A DNA stretch of 5,049 nucleotides from Prosthecobacter sp. GTDB taxonomy: Bacteria > Verrucomicrobiota > Verrucomicrobiia > Verrucomicrobiales > Verrucomicrobiaceae. Shown piece after piece: positions 1 through 5,049 of the stretch. The DNA is taken from contig JAIWOJ010000220.1 of assembly GCA_020216965.1 (NCBI GenBank), positions 1 through 5,049 of the forward strand, in the 5' to 3' direction. The notes below the pieces were generated by a model. It was given only the letters and a program-made list of their open reading frames with translations. It made no database searches and was not told the origin of the DNA. Every line of letters starts with the position of its first letter. Within the stretch, counting starts at the first letter, position 1. The position numbers and the translations under genes are program-made.

Positions 1-2
1 GC

Positions 3-340
3 GCTACCAAGTTCATCACCTACTATTTCCGCCAGTCCTTCACGGTGCCAGATGCCACCAAGGTCGCCCTGCTGACGGCCAACGTCCTTCGGGACGATGG
101 CGTGGTCATCTACCTCAACGGGGTGGAGGCAGGCCGCAGCAACATGCCTAGCGGCCCTGTGGATTACCTGACCAACGCCAGCAGTATCGTTAGCGGCACG
201 GATGAGACGACCTATTACCCAGTGTCCTTGGATCCCGCGCTGCTGGTCAATGGCGTCAACGTCATCGCCGTGGAGCTGCACCAGCGTGATAACACCAGCA
301 GCGACCTCGGTTTTGATCTTGAGCTCATCAGTCAGACGGT
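3..340 (+). other. N-terminal beta-sandwich domain of the phosphatase (partial or near-complete)
   Basis: The visible residues read TYYFRQSF, then LRDDGVVIYLNGVE, RSNMP, and end with VNVIAVELHQRDN plus SSDLGFDLEL. This spacing of YFR, DDG, YLNG, NVIAVE.HQ and SSDL.FDLEL is a recurring module in large secreted proteins of Verrucomicrobia and Planctomycetes, often next to phosphatase, lamin-tail or CotH-type domains. It resembles carbohydrate-binding or jelly-roll sandwiches, but its ligand is not known to me. Only a few residues before TYYFR are visible, so its upstream boundary cannot be set. Confidence 0.7.
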
Positions 341-3300
341 GGATGGCAATCAGGCTCCGACGGTGACGCTGACTTCGCCTGCAAACGGCTCCTTCCACGC
401 CGTGGGTGCCAACATCGCCCTGGCCGCCACGGCTGGGGACTCGGATGGCAGCATTGTGAAGGTGGAGTTTTATAGTGGGTCCACCAAGCTGGGTGAGGAT
501 GCCACGGCCCCCTACAGCTTTACTTGGACGAATGTCAGTGCCGGAGCCTATGCGCTGACCGCCTTGGCTTTGGACAATGAGGGGGGCTTCACCATCTCTG
601 CGCCCGTCAATATCACCGTCTCCCCACCGCCAGGCATCGTGGCCGGGCCATGGAGTGGCAATCTGACGCACAATAGCGCCTCCATCAGCGTGGTCATGGA
701 TGCCTCTGGCGTCAGCACCCGCGCCGTGCTGAGCACCTCCGCGGATTTGAGCGATCCTTTCTACTCTACCACCGCCGTGACATCTTCTTCTGCTGGCAAT
801 TCCGTGCGTTTGGAGGTCACGGGGTTGCGACCGCTGACGACTTACCACTACGCCATTGAGGGCAATGGATCCCTGCTCACCAGCGGTGATTTGAAGGGCA
901 AATTCACCACCCTGCCTGAGCCGGGGCCCGCCAGCTTCCGCTTCGCCTTTGGCTCCTGCGGCAGCTACAGCAATACCTCGCAGTTCGTCTATGAGTCCAT
1001 CGTCAATGATAACCCCTTGTTCTTCATGCACATGGGGGACATGAACTACCAGGACATCAATTCCACAAACCCGGCCAATTACCGCACGGTTTATAACGCG
1101 CAGATCACCACCGGCCAGCTCCGCCGCGTCTGCCGCGCCATGGGCATGACCTACATCTGGGACGACCACGACTACGCAGGCAATGCCTCCAACAAAAACA
1201 ACACCGGCAGGGCGGCCAGCCGCCAAGTCTATCGCGAGCGCTTCCCGCACTACCCGCTGCCTGCGGGCGGGCCAGATGCCGCCATCTACCAGACCTTCAC
1301 CGTCGGCCGCGTCCGCTACATCCTCACGGACCTGCGCTCTGAGCGCGACCCCGTGGGCAATACGGACAATGCCTCCAAGTCACACATGGGCACCGTGCAG
1401 AAACAATGGTTTAAGGACCAACTCATCGCCGCCCGTGATGCGGAAGTCCCGCTCATCGTCTGGAATTCCTCCGTGCCCTTCATCTCCACCAGCACCAGTG
1501 GCGACGACTGGGGCCGCTTCCAGACGGAGCGCACCGAGCTGCTGAACTTCATCAAAAACGAGCGCATTCAGAACATCATCGTCGTCTCCGGTGACATGCA
1601 TGCCTTGGCGCTGGACGATGGTCAGGGCACCAATGCCTACGTCTCCGGCGTGCGCATCCCCGTCTTCCATGGCGCGGCCTTAGCCCAATCAGGCTCCTCC
1701 AAGGGTGGCCCCTACCGCGTAGGCAGCAACACCATCACTGTCAGCCAGGGGCTGGGCCGTTACGGCATCATGGATGTGACGGACAATGGCGGTGGCTCCG
1801 TCACCGCGACCTTCCGCGGGCGCATCGCCAGCGGCAGCGGCTCTACCTGGACCAGCACGGCCGACTGGACCTTTGCCACCGGCCAGAGCCAGTTCGTCTA
1901 TAACGGCGAGCCCGTGCGGCCGCGCAAGGCGCTGAACGCCTCCGCCAGTGCTGTGCCCGGCAAGATCCAGATCACCTGGACGGACAATTCCGGCGTGGAA
2001 AGCGGCTACCGCCTAGAGCGTAAGCTCGCCAGCAGCAGCACCTGGAGCACGCTCCTGACGACCGCCTCCAACACCGCCAGCTATGACGACACCTCCGCAC
2101 TGCCCGGCACCAGCTACGACTACCGCGTCATCGCGGTGAACAGCTCCATTGAGGCCGATCCCTCCAACACCGCCTCTGCCACCGCGCTGAATAACAACGC
2201 CCGCTTGGCATCCCTCACGATCAGCGATGGCACCCTCTCGCCTACCTTTGATGCCGATACCCTGGCCTATGAGGCCACGGTGGAATTCGGCACGGATACC
2301 TTGCTCGTTACCCCTACCCCTGCGGATGCAAACGCCACCGTCACCGTCAATGGCGCGCCTGCGAGCACCCCGGTCAGCCTTGCCCTTGGGGTCAACACCA
2401 TCACCCTCCTCGTCACCGCGCAGGATACCAGCACCCAGACTTACACCGTGGCCGTGCGCCGCAGGACGACTGACCTCAGAGCACCTGTCCTGACCTTGAG
2501 CAGCCCCGTCGCAGGCGGCTCCGTCGTCAGCATCGGTAGCCTAGAAGGGGACCTCACGGTCAAAGGCATCCTCGATGACGATGTGGAGGTAGATACCCTT
2601 ACCCTCAGCATCAATGGCGGCAGCCCTCGTGCCCTCCCGCTCACCCCCGTCTCCGCCAAGCGCAAAACCTTCCTAGAGACCCTCCCTGGCGTGCTCAACC
2701 TCGTCGGGAACAATACCCTGCTCTTCGCGGCCTGGGACACGAATGGTAACCTCACCACCCTCACCCGCACCGTGAATCACATCGTGCGCAGCGGACTCAG
2801 CGTGCAAGTGCAGGGCACATCAGCGACAGGCTTGGTCACCGGGCTAGCCACCGGGCCGGTCTTTGAGGTTGGCAAAAGCTACAAGCTCACTGCCGCCCTC
2901 TATGACACTCGCCTCGTCACCAGCAGTTCGGCCCGCTTTGCCTCCTGGTCTGGCCCTGGCATCAGCAGCACCTCCCAAGTGCTCACTTTGACCATGACAC
3001 CAGCCCTGGTCGCCAGCCCTGTGCTCACGGCCACTTATGTGGTGAATCCGTTCACGACGGAGATTGCCGGGCGCTATCACGGCCTCATCCGCCCTCTGTC
3101 CGGCGGCCCGATGAACAGCGCAGCTCACGGTCACCTGTCCATTGAGCTCACATCCTCAGGCGCATTCACCGGCAGCGTCCACCTGGATGGCTTTAACCTG
3201 CCCATCACAGGCAGCCTAGGCGGCGCAGGCACGACGCTGGTAGAGCTAAACCGCAGCCATCAGGCCCTGCCACCCCTCGAGCTAGACCTAGCCGTGGACC

Positions 3301-4235
3301 TAGCGGGCGGCACGGGGCGAATCACAGGCACGGCCACCAGCGGTTCCAGGGTCTGTGAAATCCAGTGCCACCGCAATGCCTACAGCGCCGCCAACCCCGT
3401 GCCCACCGCCATGCTCAACGGCCACTTTGACAACAAGCCCAACCAGCGCGGCTACTACACCCTCATCTTGCCCTTTTTAGCCCAGCCTGGCATGACCAGT
3501 GCAGAGCACCCCATGGGCACGGGCATCGGTACCCTCAGCTTCTCCCGGCTTGGCGTGGTCACCTGCCTGCTGCGCCTGCAAGACCAAGCCGCAGGCACGG
3601 CAGCTTACAGCTCCGTGATTGATCAAGACGGCGTGATCCCCCTCTTCACCCCGCTTTACCCGACCCGCATGCTTGATAGTCGTGGACGGCCCACCGCCCG
3701 CTTTGATGGCTCCATCAGCGGCTTCGTCACCCTCGACCCCACCCTGGCTGGCAGCGATCTCAGCGGTCTTGATCACCGTTGGTTCCGCCCCGCACAACCG
3801 GCTGCCACCAACTACCCAGTCGGCTGGCCTTCAGGCATCACGCGCCATGTGTTTGGCGCACGCTACAATGCCCCGCTGGCAGTTCCCATCTTCACCACCC
3901 TATCACCGCAGAACCCCACCACCGGCAACATCGGACTGCGCCTGGAGGATGGCCTCCTCAGCGCGCCTTACCTCCGCAACTTCAACCTCAACCCCCTGGG
4001 CGGCCTGCAAAAAGCACCCTTCCGTCCCAAGGATAACACTTACCTCATGGGCATCTACAAGCCCACAGGCAGCATCACCGGTTACTTCGGCCACGATCTC
4101 GGCAAGACCAACTTCTTTGGCGTGATCTACCAAAAAGGTCCGGCCACTGGCGGCCATGGTTTCTTCCTGAGCCCCAAGCCACCCGGCGTAGGTAGCACCA
4201 GCCAGTCCGGCACCGCCACGGTCGAGCTCAAGTAA
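3..4235 (+). CDS. Large exported multidomain PhoD-like metallophosphatase (5' partial)
   Basis: Probable extracellular alkaline phosphatase/phosphodiesterase of the PhoD type that frees phosphate from organic esters. The frame is open to the window edge, so the GTG at 45 is not taken as the start; about 1410 codons are visible and the signal peptide must lie upstream. Domain order by base: YFR/DDG/YLNG sandwich 3-340; Ig-like 348-623; PhoD N-terminal sandwich 627-925; PhoD catalytic core 933-1886; FN3 1926-2190; cadherin-like sandwich 2199-2465; Ig-like 2481-2790; InlB-B-like 2790-3050; novel C-terminal region 3066-4190. Seen metal-site motifs are GSC (951), MGDMNY (1032), WDDHDYAGN (1158) and VSGDMH (1587), matching the Cys, Asp/Tyr, Asp/Asn and Asp/His positions of PhoD enzymes, so activity is expected. 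It ends at TAA 4233 with ...TATVELK and shows no PEP-CTERM or LPXTG tail. Family and export are well supported; substrate and cell location are inferred. Confidence 0.93.
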   Translation, partial: ATKFITYYFRQSFTVPDATKVALLTANVLRDDGVVIYLNGVEAGRSNMPSGPVDYLTNASSIVSGTDETTYYPVSLDPALLVNGVNVIAVELHQRDNTSSDLGFDLELISQTVDGNQAPTVTLTSPANGSFHAVGANIALAATAGDSDGSIVKVEFYSGSTKLGEDATAPYSFTWTNVSAGAYALTALALDNEGGFTISAPVNITVSPPPGIVAGPWSGNLTHNSASISVVMDASGVSTRAVLSTSADLSDPFYSTTAVTSSSAGNSVRLEVTGLRPLTTYHYAIEGNGSLLTSGDLKGKFTTLPEPGPASFRFAFGSCGSYSNTSQFVYESIVNDNPLFFMHMGDMNYQDINSTNPANYRTVYNAQITTGQLRRVCRAMGMTYIWDDHDYAGNASNKNNTGRAASRQVYRERFPHYPLPAGGPDAAIYQTFTVGRVRYILTDLRSERDPVGNTDNASKSHMGTVQKQWFKDQLIAARDAEVPLIVWNSSVPFISTSTSGDDWGRFQTERTELLNFIKNERIQNIIVVSGDMHALALDDGQGTNAYVSGVRIPVFHGAALAQSGSSKGGPYRVGSNTITVSQGLGRYGIMDVTDNGGGSVTATFRGRIASGSGSTWTSTADWTFATGQSQFVYNGEPVRPRKALNASASAVPGKIQITWTDNSGVESGYRLERKLASSSTWSTLLTTASNTASYDDTSALPGTSYDYRVIAVNSSIEADPSNTASATALNNNARLASLTISDGTLSPTFDADTLAYEATVEFGTDTLLVTPTPADANATVTVNGAPASTPVSLALGVNTITLLVTAQDTSTQTYTVAVRRRTTDLRAPVLTLSSPVAGGSVVSIGSLEGDLTVKGILDDDVEVDTLTLSINGGSPRALPLTPVSAKRKTFLETLPGVLNLVGNNTLLFAAWDTNGNLTTLTRTVNHIVRSGLSVQVQGTSATGLVTGLATGPVFEVGKSYKLTAALYDTRLVTSSSARFASWSGPGISSTSQVLTLTMTPALVASPVLTATYVVNPFTTEIAGRYHGLIRPLSGGPMNSAAHGHLSIELTSSGAFTGSVHLDGFNLPITGSLGGAGTTLVELNRSHQALPPLELDLAVDLAGGTGRITGTATSGSRVCEIQCHRNAYSAANPVPTAMLNGHFDNKPNQRGYYTLILPFLAQPGMTSAEHPMGTGIGTLSFSRLGVVTCLLRLQDQAAGTAAYSSVIDQDGVIPLFTPLYPTRMLDSRGRPTARFDGSISGFVTLDPTLAGSDLSGLDHRWFRPAQPAATNYPVGWPSGITRHVFGARYNAPLAVPIFTTLSPQNPTTGNIGLRLEDGLLSAPYLRNFNLNPLGGLQKAPFRPKDNTYLMGIYKPTGSITGYFGHDLGKTNFFGVIYQKGPATGGHGFFLSPKPPGVGSTSQSGTATVELK
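348..623 (+). other. Bacterial Ig-like domain (Big_7 type) of the phosphatase
   Basis: This module runs from NQAPTVTLTSPANG through DSDGSIVKVEFY, then APYSFTWTNVSAGAY and LTALALDNEGG, ending NITVS. The pattern (P.v.ltsP.nG; D.DG.i..VeFy.g...lg.d..aPy.ftW..v..G.y.l.a.a.D..G) is typical of the Ig fold found in extracellular bacterial enzymes. It is a spacer or binding module just before the phosphatase region. No catalytic residues are expected or seen. Confidence 0.8.
627..1886 (+). other. PhoD N-terminal sandwich plus PhoD-like phosphatase catalytic core
   Basis: Bases 627-925 encode the small FN3-like sandwich that precedes PhoD cores, running from GPWSGNLTHNSASI to LRPLTTYHYAI and FTTLP. 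The core follows with FAFGSCGS (Cys at 957), MGDMNY (Asp at 1038, Tyr at 1047), IWDDHDYAGN (1155-1184), ILTDLRSERD, MGTVQKQWF (1386), a buried WNSSVPF strand and VVSGDMHA (Asp at 1593, His at 1599). PhoD enzymes use an Fe/Ca metal centre with a cysteine ligand, and every position I can match by motif is kept. The core ends at about TADWTFATGQ. It is somewhat compact compared with standalone PhoD proteins but contains all motifs in order. Confidence 0.9.
1926..2465 (+). other. FN3 domain followed by cadherin-like beta-sandwich
   Basis: The first part (1926-2190) is a fibronectin type III fold: a strand ending KIQITWTDNS, then GYRLERK, DDTSALPGTSYDYRVIAVN and a final TASATAL. The second (2199-2465) reads ARLASLTISDGTLSP, FDADTLAYEATV, then VTVNG and a YTVAVRR end strand. 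That is the L..L.is.G.l.P.F......Y...v pattern of the cadherin-like beta-sandwich domain (PF12733 type). Both are non-catalytic modules that commonly separate catalytic units from the cell surface or bind glycans. Confidence 0.8.
2790..3050 (+). other. InlB-B/Flg_new-like repeat domain
   Basis: This stretch begins near GLSVQVQG, contains FEVGKSYKLTA and FASWSGPG, and closes with LTLTM followed by LTATYVVNPF. The order (G..y.l.A......F..WsG.......l.l.M......TA.yv.NPF) is that of divergent InlB B-repeat or Flg_new_2-type domains in secreted bacterial proteins. There is a single copy. It joins the upstream Ig-like stretch (2481-2790) directly to the C-terminal region. Confidence 0.6.
3066..4190 (+). 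other. Uncharacterised verrucomicrobial-style C-terminal region with internal sub-repeats
   Basis: About 375 residues match no enzyme family I know. At least three related beta-rich units can be seen: one from IAGRYHGLI with SIELTSSGAFTGSVHLDGF and ITGSLGG; one from LNGHFD with GIGTLSFSRLGVVTCLLRL and FDGSISGFVTLD; and one ending in YLMGIYKPTGSITGYFGH, GVIYQKGP and GHGFFLSP. The recurring pattern is G.y.Gl...., l.is..G.ftg...l.G, then a final GvI.Qkg...GhGFFL.p. I recall this style at the C-termini of many long exported proteins in Prosthecobacter-like bacteria. A surface-retention or secretion role is possible but not shown. A VCEIQC pair at about 3351-3368 could form a disulfide. Confidence 0.6.
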
Positions 4236-4394
4236 GACCGAACCCAGATCTCGCTGCCTACGTTTTCTATTACCCCAAGCTTCGCCCATTTGCAGGCCGC
4301 ATCTTGCAATCATGCAGGCTGGCCGTTTGGTGGTTGGGCTAGCTCGGCCACACCGTTGCGCCTGGGTCACGGCAGGTCGGGGTCGGGCATTGGC
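4236..4394. other. Spacer between phosphatase stop codon and transposase remnant; possible IS end
   Basis: No intact gene is seen. Read on the minus strand, the transposase frame stays open here but loses clear family resemblance after the LPEQTPPP motif. A stretch coding ARCGLQMGEAWG (about 4302-4267) could be the last residues of the transposase or overlap an IS terminal repeat; this rests on general resemblance only. No rho-independent terminator follows the phosphatase gene: the cggtc/gaccg pair around its stop codon is five base pairs with no T-run. Confidence 0.4.
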
Positions 4395-4644
4395 GGGCGG
4401 TGGGGTTTGTTCGGGCAGCGTCCAGCCCAGTTGCAGCAGCAGCGCGGTTTATTCTTTCACCGGGCGGGTGATCCTAGGCAGGGGGGACGGCGCGCCCGTC
4501 GGCGGTGTCGAACTCCACGTTCATCAGCACGATCTTGCGTAGATGTTGCAGTACTTGCCGTGAGGTGAAACCCGGCGCTTCCTTCGCGGCGAGTTTGTTC
4601 AGGCAAACGTGCATGGCCTAGCCCAAGAACGCGGCCATGATGGG
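4395..4644 (-). pseudogene. C-terminal remnant of an IS1634-type (IS4-like DDE) transposase
   Basis: Conceptual translation on the minus strand gives PIMAAFLG-stop-AMHVCLNKLA, APGFTSRQVLQHLRKIVLMN, VEFDTADGRAVP and, after a frame change, LPRITRPVKE-stop-TALLLQLGW and TLPEQTPPP. This follows the C-terminus of IS1634-family transposases, which reads roughly VAFLAYCLHVTL, APGLTPR..L..L..I.M.DV, TDGR, L.R.T.PE..Q.LLLQ.LG and LPEQPPP. Three lesions are seen: a TAG (plus-strand 4618-4620) where Tyr is usual, one extra C in a run of six (plus-strand 4481-4486), and a TAA (plus-strand 4449-4451) where Gln is usual. The catalytic DDE part is absent, since resemblance stops near 4644. It cannot make an active transposase; it is an old IS scar converging on the phosphatase gene. 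Confidence 0.8.
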
Positions 4645-4761
4645 CGTCGTGTGGAATTGACTCACTCGCCATGAAAATTCTTTAACCGCTCATTTGACGC
4701 TAATCAGACGAAGAAGAAAGCCTTTCGACATGAGCGTTTGATCAGTGTCTAGTCAGCGATT

Positions 4762-4835
4762 GAGGCGTCCAGGGTGAAACGGTGAAATGGGAACCGGAGA
4801 CGGTGTGTGACAATCGACAAAACCCAAGACGCCTC
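4762..4835. repeat. Imperfect inverted repeat, 8 + 4 bp arms
   Basis: gaggcgtc at 4762-4769 pairs perfectly with gacgcctc at 4828-4835. After a 2x2 internal mismatch (ca/aa), gggt at 4772-4775 pairs with accc at 4822-4825, giving 12 base pairs around a 46-base interior. The interior can form a small cggt/accg hairpin (4780-4783 with 4793-4796). A competing pair, cgattg 4757-4762 with caatcg 4811-4816, overlaps it. No T-run follows, so it is not a terminator. Function unknown: small RNA, REP-like element or chance are all possible. Confidence 0.5.
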
Positions 4836-4904
4836 TTCCGCGCATTCCACGCAGAACTAAACTGATATCTGACAGGCACCGCCAGCCCCTGCGGCTCCGT
4901 TTCT

Positions 4905-4957
4905 CTCTCCCAAGGCACCCGCACCCGCTACCACCCGATGCGGGGGTGCCTGGAGAG
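4905..4957. repeat. Strong imperfect hairpin, 14-17 bp stem
   Basis: ctctcc (4905-4910) pairs with ggagag (4952-4957). After a two-base bulge (ca, 4911-4912), aggcaccc (4913-4920) pairs with gggtgcct (4944-4951). Three more pairs (gca 4921-4923 with tgc 4939-4941) can form after a gg bulge at 4942-4943, leaving a 15-base loop. The stem is mostly G:C and should be stable as RNA or single-stranded DNA. There is no T-run on either side, which argues against a simple rho-independent terminator. REP-like element, structured RNA or protein-binding site are alternatives. Confidence 0.55.
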
Positions 4958-5049
4958 CAGCCTGACCTTCCGCACGGCGAACGGATCGTTTTTTGCGGCT
5001 TCCTTTTGGCCTCGGCTGAGTCAGCATGTCGGCATGACGGACGATCCGC

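Larger units (their letters stand above)
4645..5049. other. Intergenic stretch without a supportable gene
   Basis: About 400 bases in which I recognise no protein or RNA gene. Bases 4656-4760 are noticeably AT-richer than the rest of the window. Open frames run to the window edge on both strands (for example a plus frame from about 4861), but their translations are rich in Arg, Ser, Gly and Cys with no family resemblance, no convincing ribosome binding site and no stable start. The notable content is two imperfect inverted repeats, listed separately. No tRNA cloverleaf, riboswitch or strong terminator was seen. Confidence 0.6.

Noticed and set aside
45..47. GTG as the start of the phosphatase gene
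   Set aside because: The frame is open upstream to the window edge and encodes the conserved TYYFRQSF strand of the first domain, so translation begins outside the window.
3903..4370. Long minus-strand frame across the phosphatase 3' end and the transposase scar
   Set aside because: Its upstream half is the shifted transposase frame and the rest is antisense to well-defined C-terminal coding sequence; low complexity translation, no family resemblance.
4290..4568. Overlapping plus-strand small frames in the scar region
   Set aside because: They lie antisense to the recognisable transposase remnant, have Arg/Gly/Cys-rich translations and no supporting ribosome binding site.
4657..4686. Promoter-like ttgact, 18-base spacer, tttaac on the plus strand
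   Set aside because: Only a partial match in an AT-rich patch, with no gene following it in the window.
4209..4884. Direct repeat ggcaccgcca at 4209-4218 and 4875-4884 as a target-site duplication
   Set aside because: Ten-base repeats are expected by chance several times in a GC-rich 5 kb window, and the first copy is inside conserved-frame coding sequence.
4742..4924. 60-codon minus-strand frame
   Set aside because: No recognisable motif, and it spans both inverted repeats, which better explain the sequence.
4970..4998. Terminator-like aacg-gat-cgtt hairpin followed by six T (4989-4994)
   Set aside because: The stem has only four base pairs and overlaps the T-run; too weak to call.
4982..5048. 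Inverted repeat cggatcg (4982-4988) and cgatccg (5042-5048)
   Set aside because: Seven bases separated by over 50 bases is within chance expectation and the second copy is at the window edge.
4861..5049. Plus-strand frame open to the window edge, with an internal ATG near 4938
   Set aside because: No convincing start or ribosome binding site and no family resemblance; the ATG lies within the hairpin. A gene start just outside the window cannot be excluded.
1..5049. CRISPR array, tRNA/rRNA gene, toxin-antitoxin, phage or defence system
   Set aside because: No regularly spaced repeats, cloverleaf sequence, rRNA motif or characteristic protein was found on either strand.

Overview
The window reads as part of a verrucomicrobial chromosome, most like Prosthecobacter/Verrucomicrobiaceae. 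This is inferred from the GC-rich coding style, from the PhoD-type phosphatase built into a very large secreted protein with many beta-sandwich modules, and from a C-terminal domain style (TGSITGYF ... GVIYQKGPATGGHGFFLSP) that I associate with large exported proteins of this phylum. No marker gene is present, so the phylum call is an inference.

Bases 3-4235 (+) are one long reading frame that enters from outside the window. Its true start, signal peptide and any further N-terminal modules lie upstream. In order, the visible part contains a YFR...DDG..VYLNG...SSDL.FDLEL beta-sandwich, a bacterial Ig domain, a PhoD-type N-terminal sandwich, a complete PhoD-like metallophosphatase core with its metal motifs intact, a fibronectin type III domain, a cadherin-like beta-sandwich, another Ig-like stretch, an InlB-B/Flg_new-like domain, and a roughly 375-residue uncharacterised C-terminal region. 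It is probably an exported phosphatase/phosphodiesterase used to release phosphate outside the cell. The accessory domains would serve binding or spacing.

Bases 4236-5049 hold no intact gene that I can support. On the minus strand, about 4644-4395, is a decayed C-terminal fragment of an IS1634-type (IS4-like, DDE) transposase. It carries two in-frame stops and a one-base expansion in a C-run, and its 5' part is missing. Its last part or terminal repeat may reach to about 4265, almost touching the stop codon of the phosphatase gene. The remaining segment (about 4645-5049) is partly AT-richer and contains two sizeable imperfect inverted repeats (4762-4835 and 4905-4957) with no adjoining T-run.

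The layout is therefore one large exported enzyme followed by an eroded insertion-sequence scar and structured intergenic DNA. I see no operon partner, RNA gene, CRISPR array or defence/regulatory system, and nothing in the window supports claiming a new biological system.
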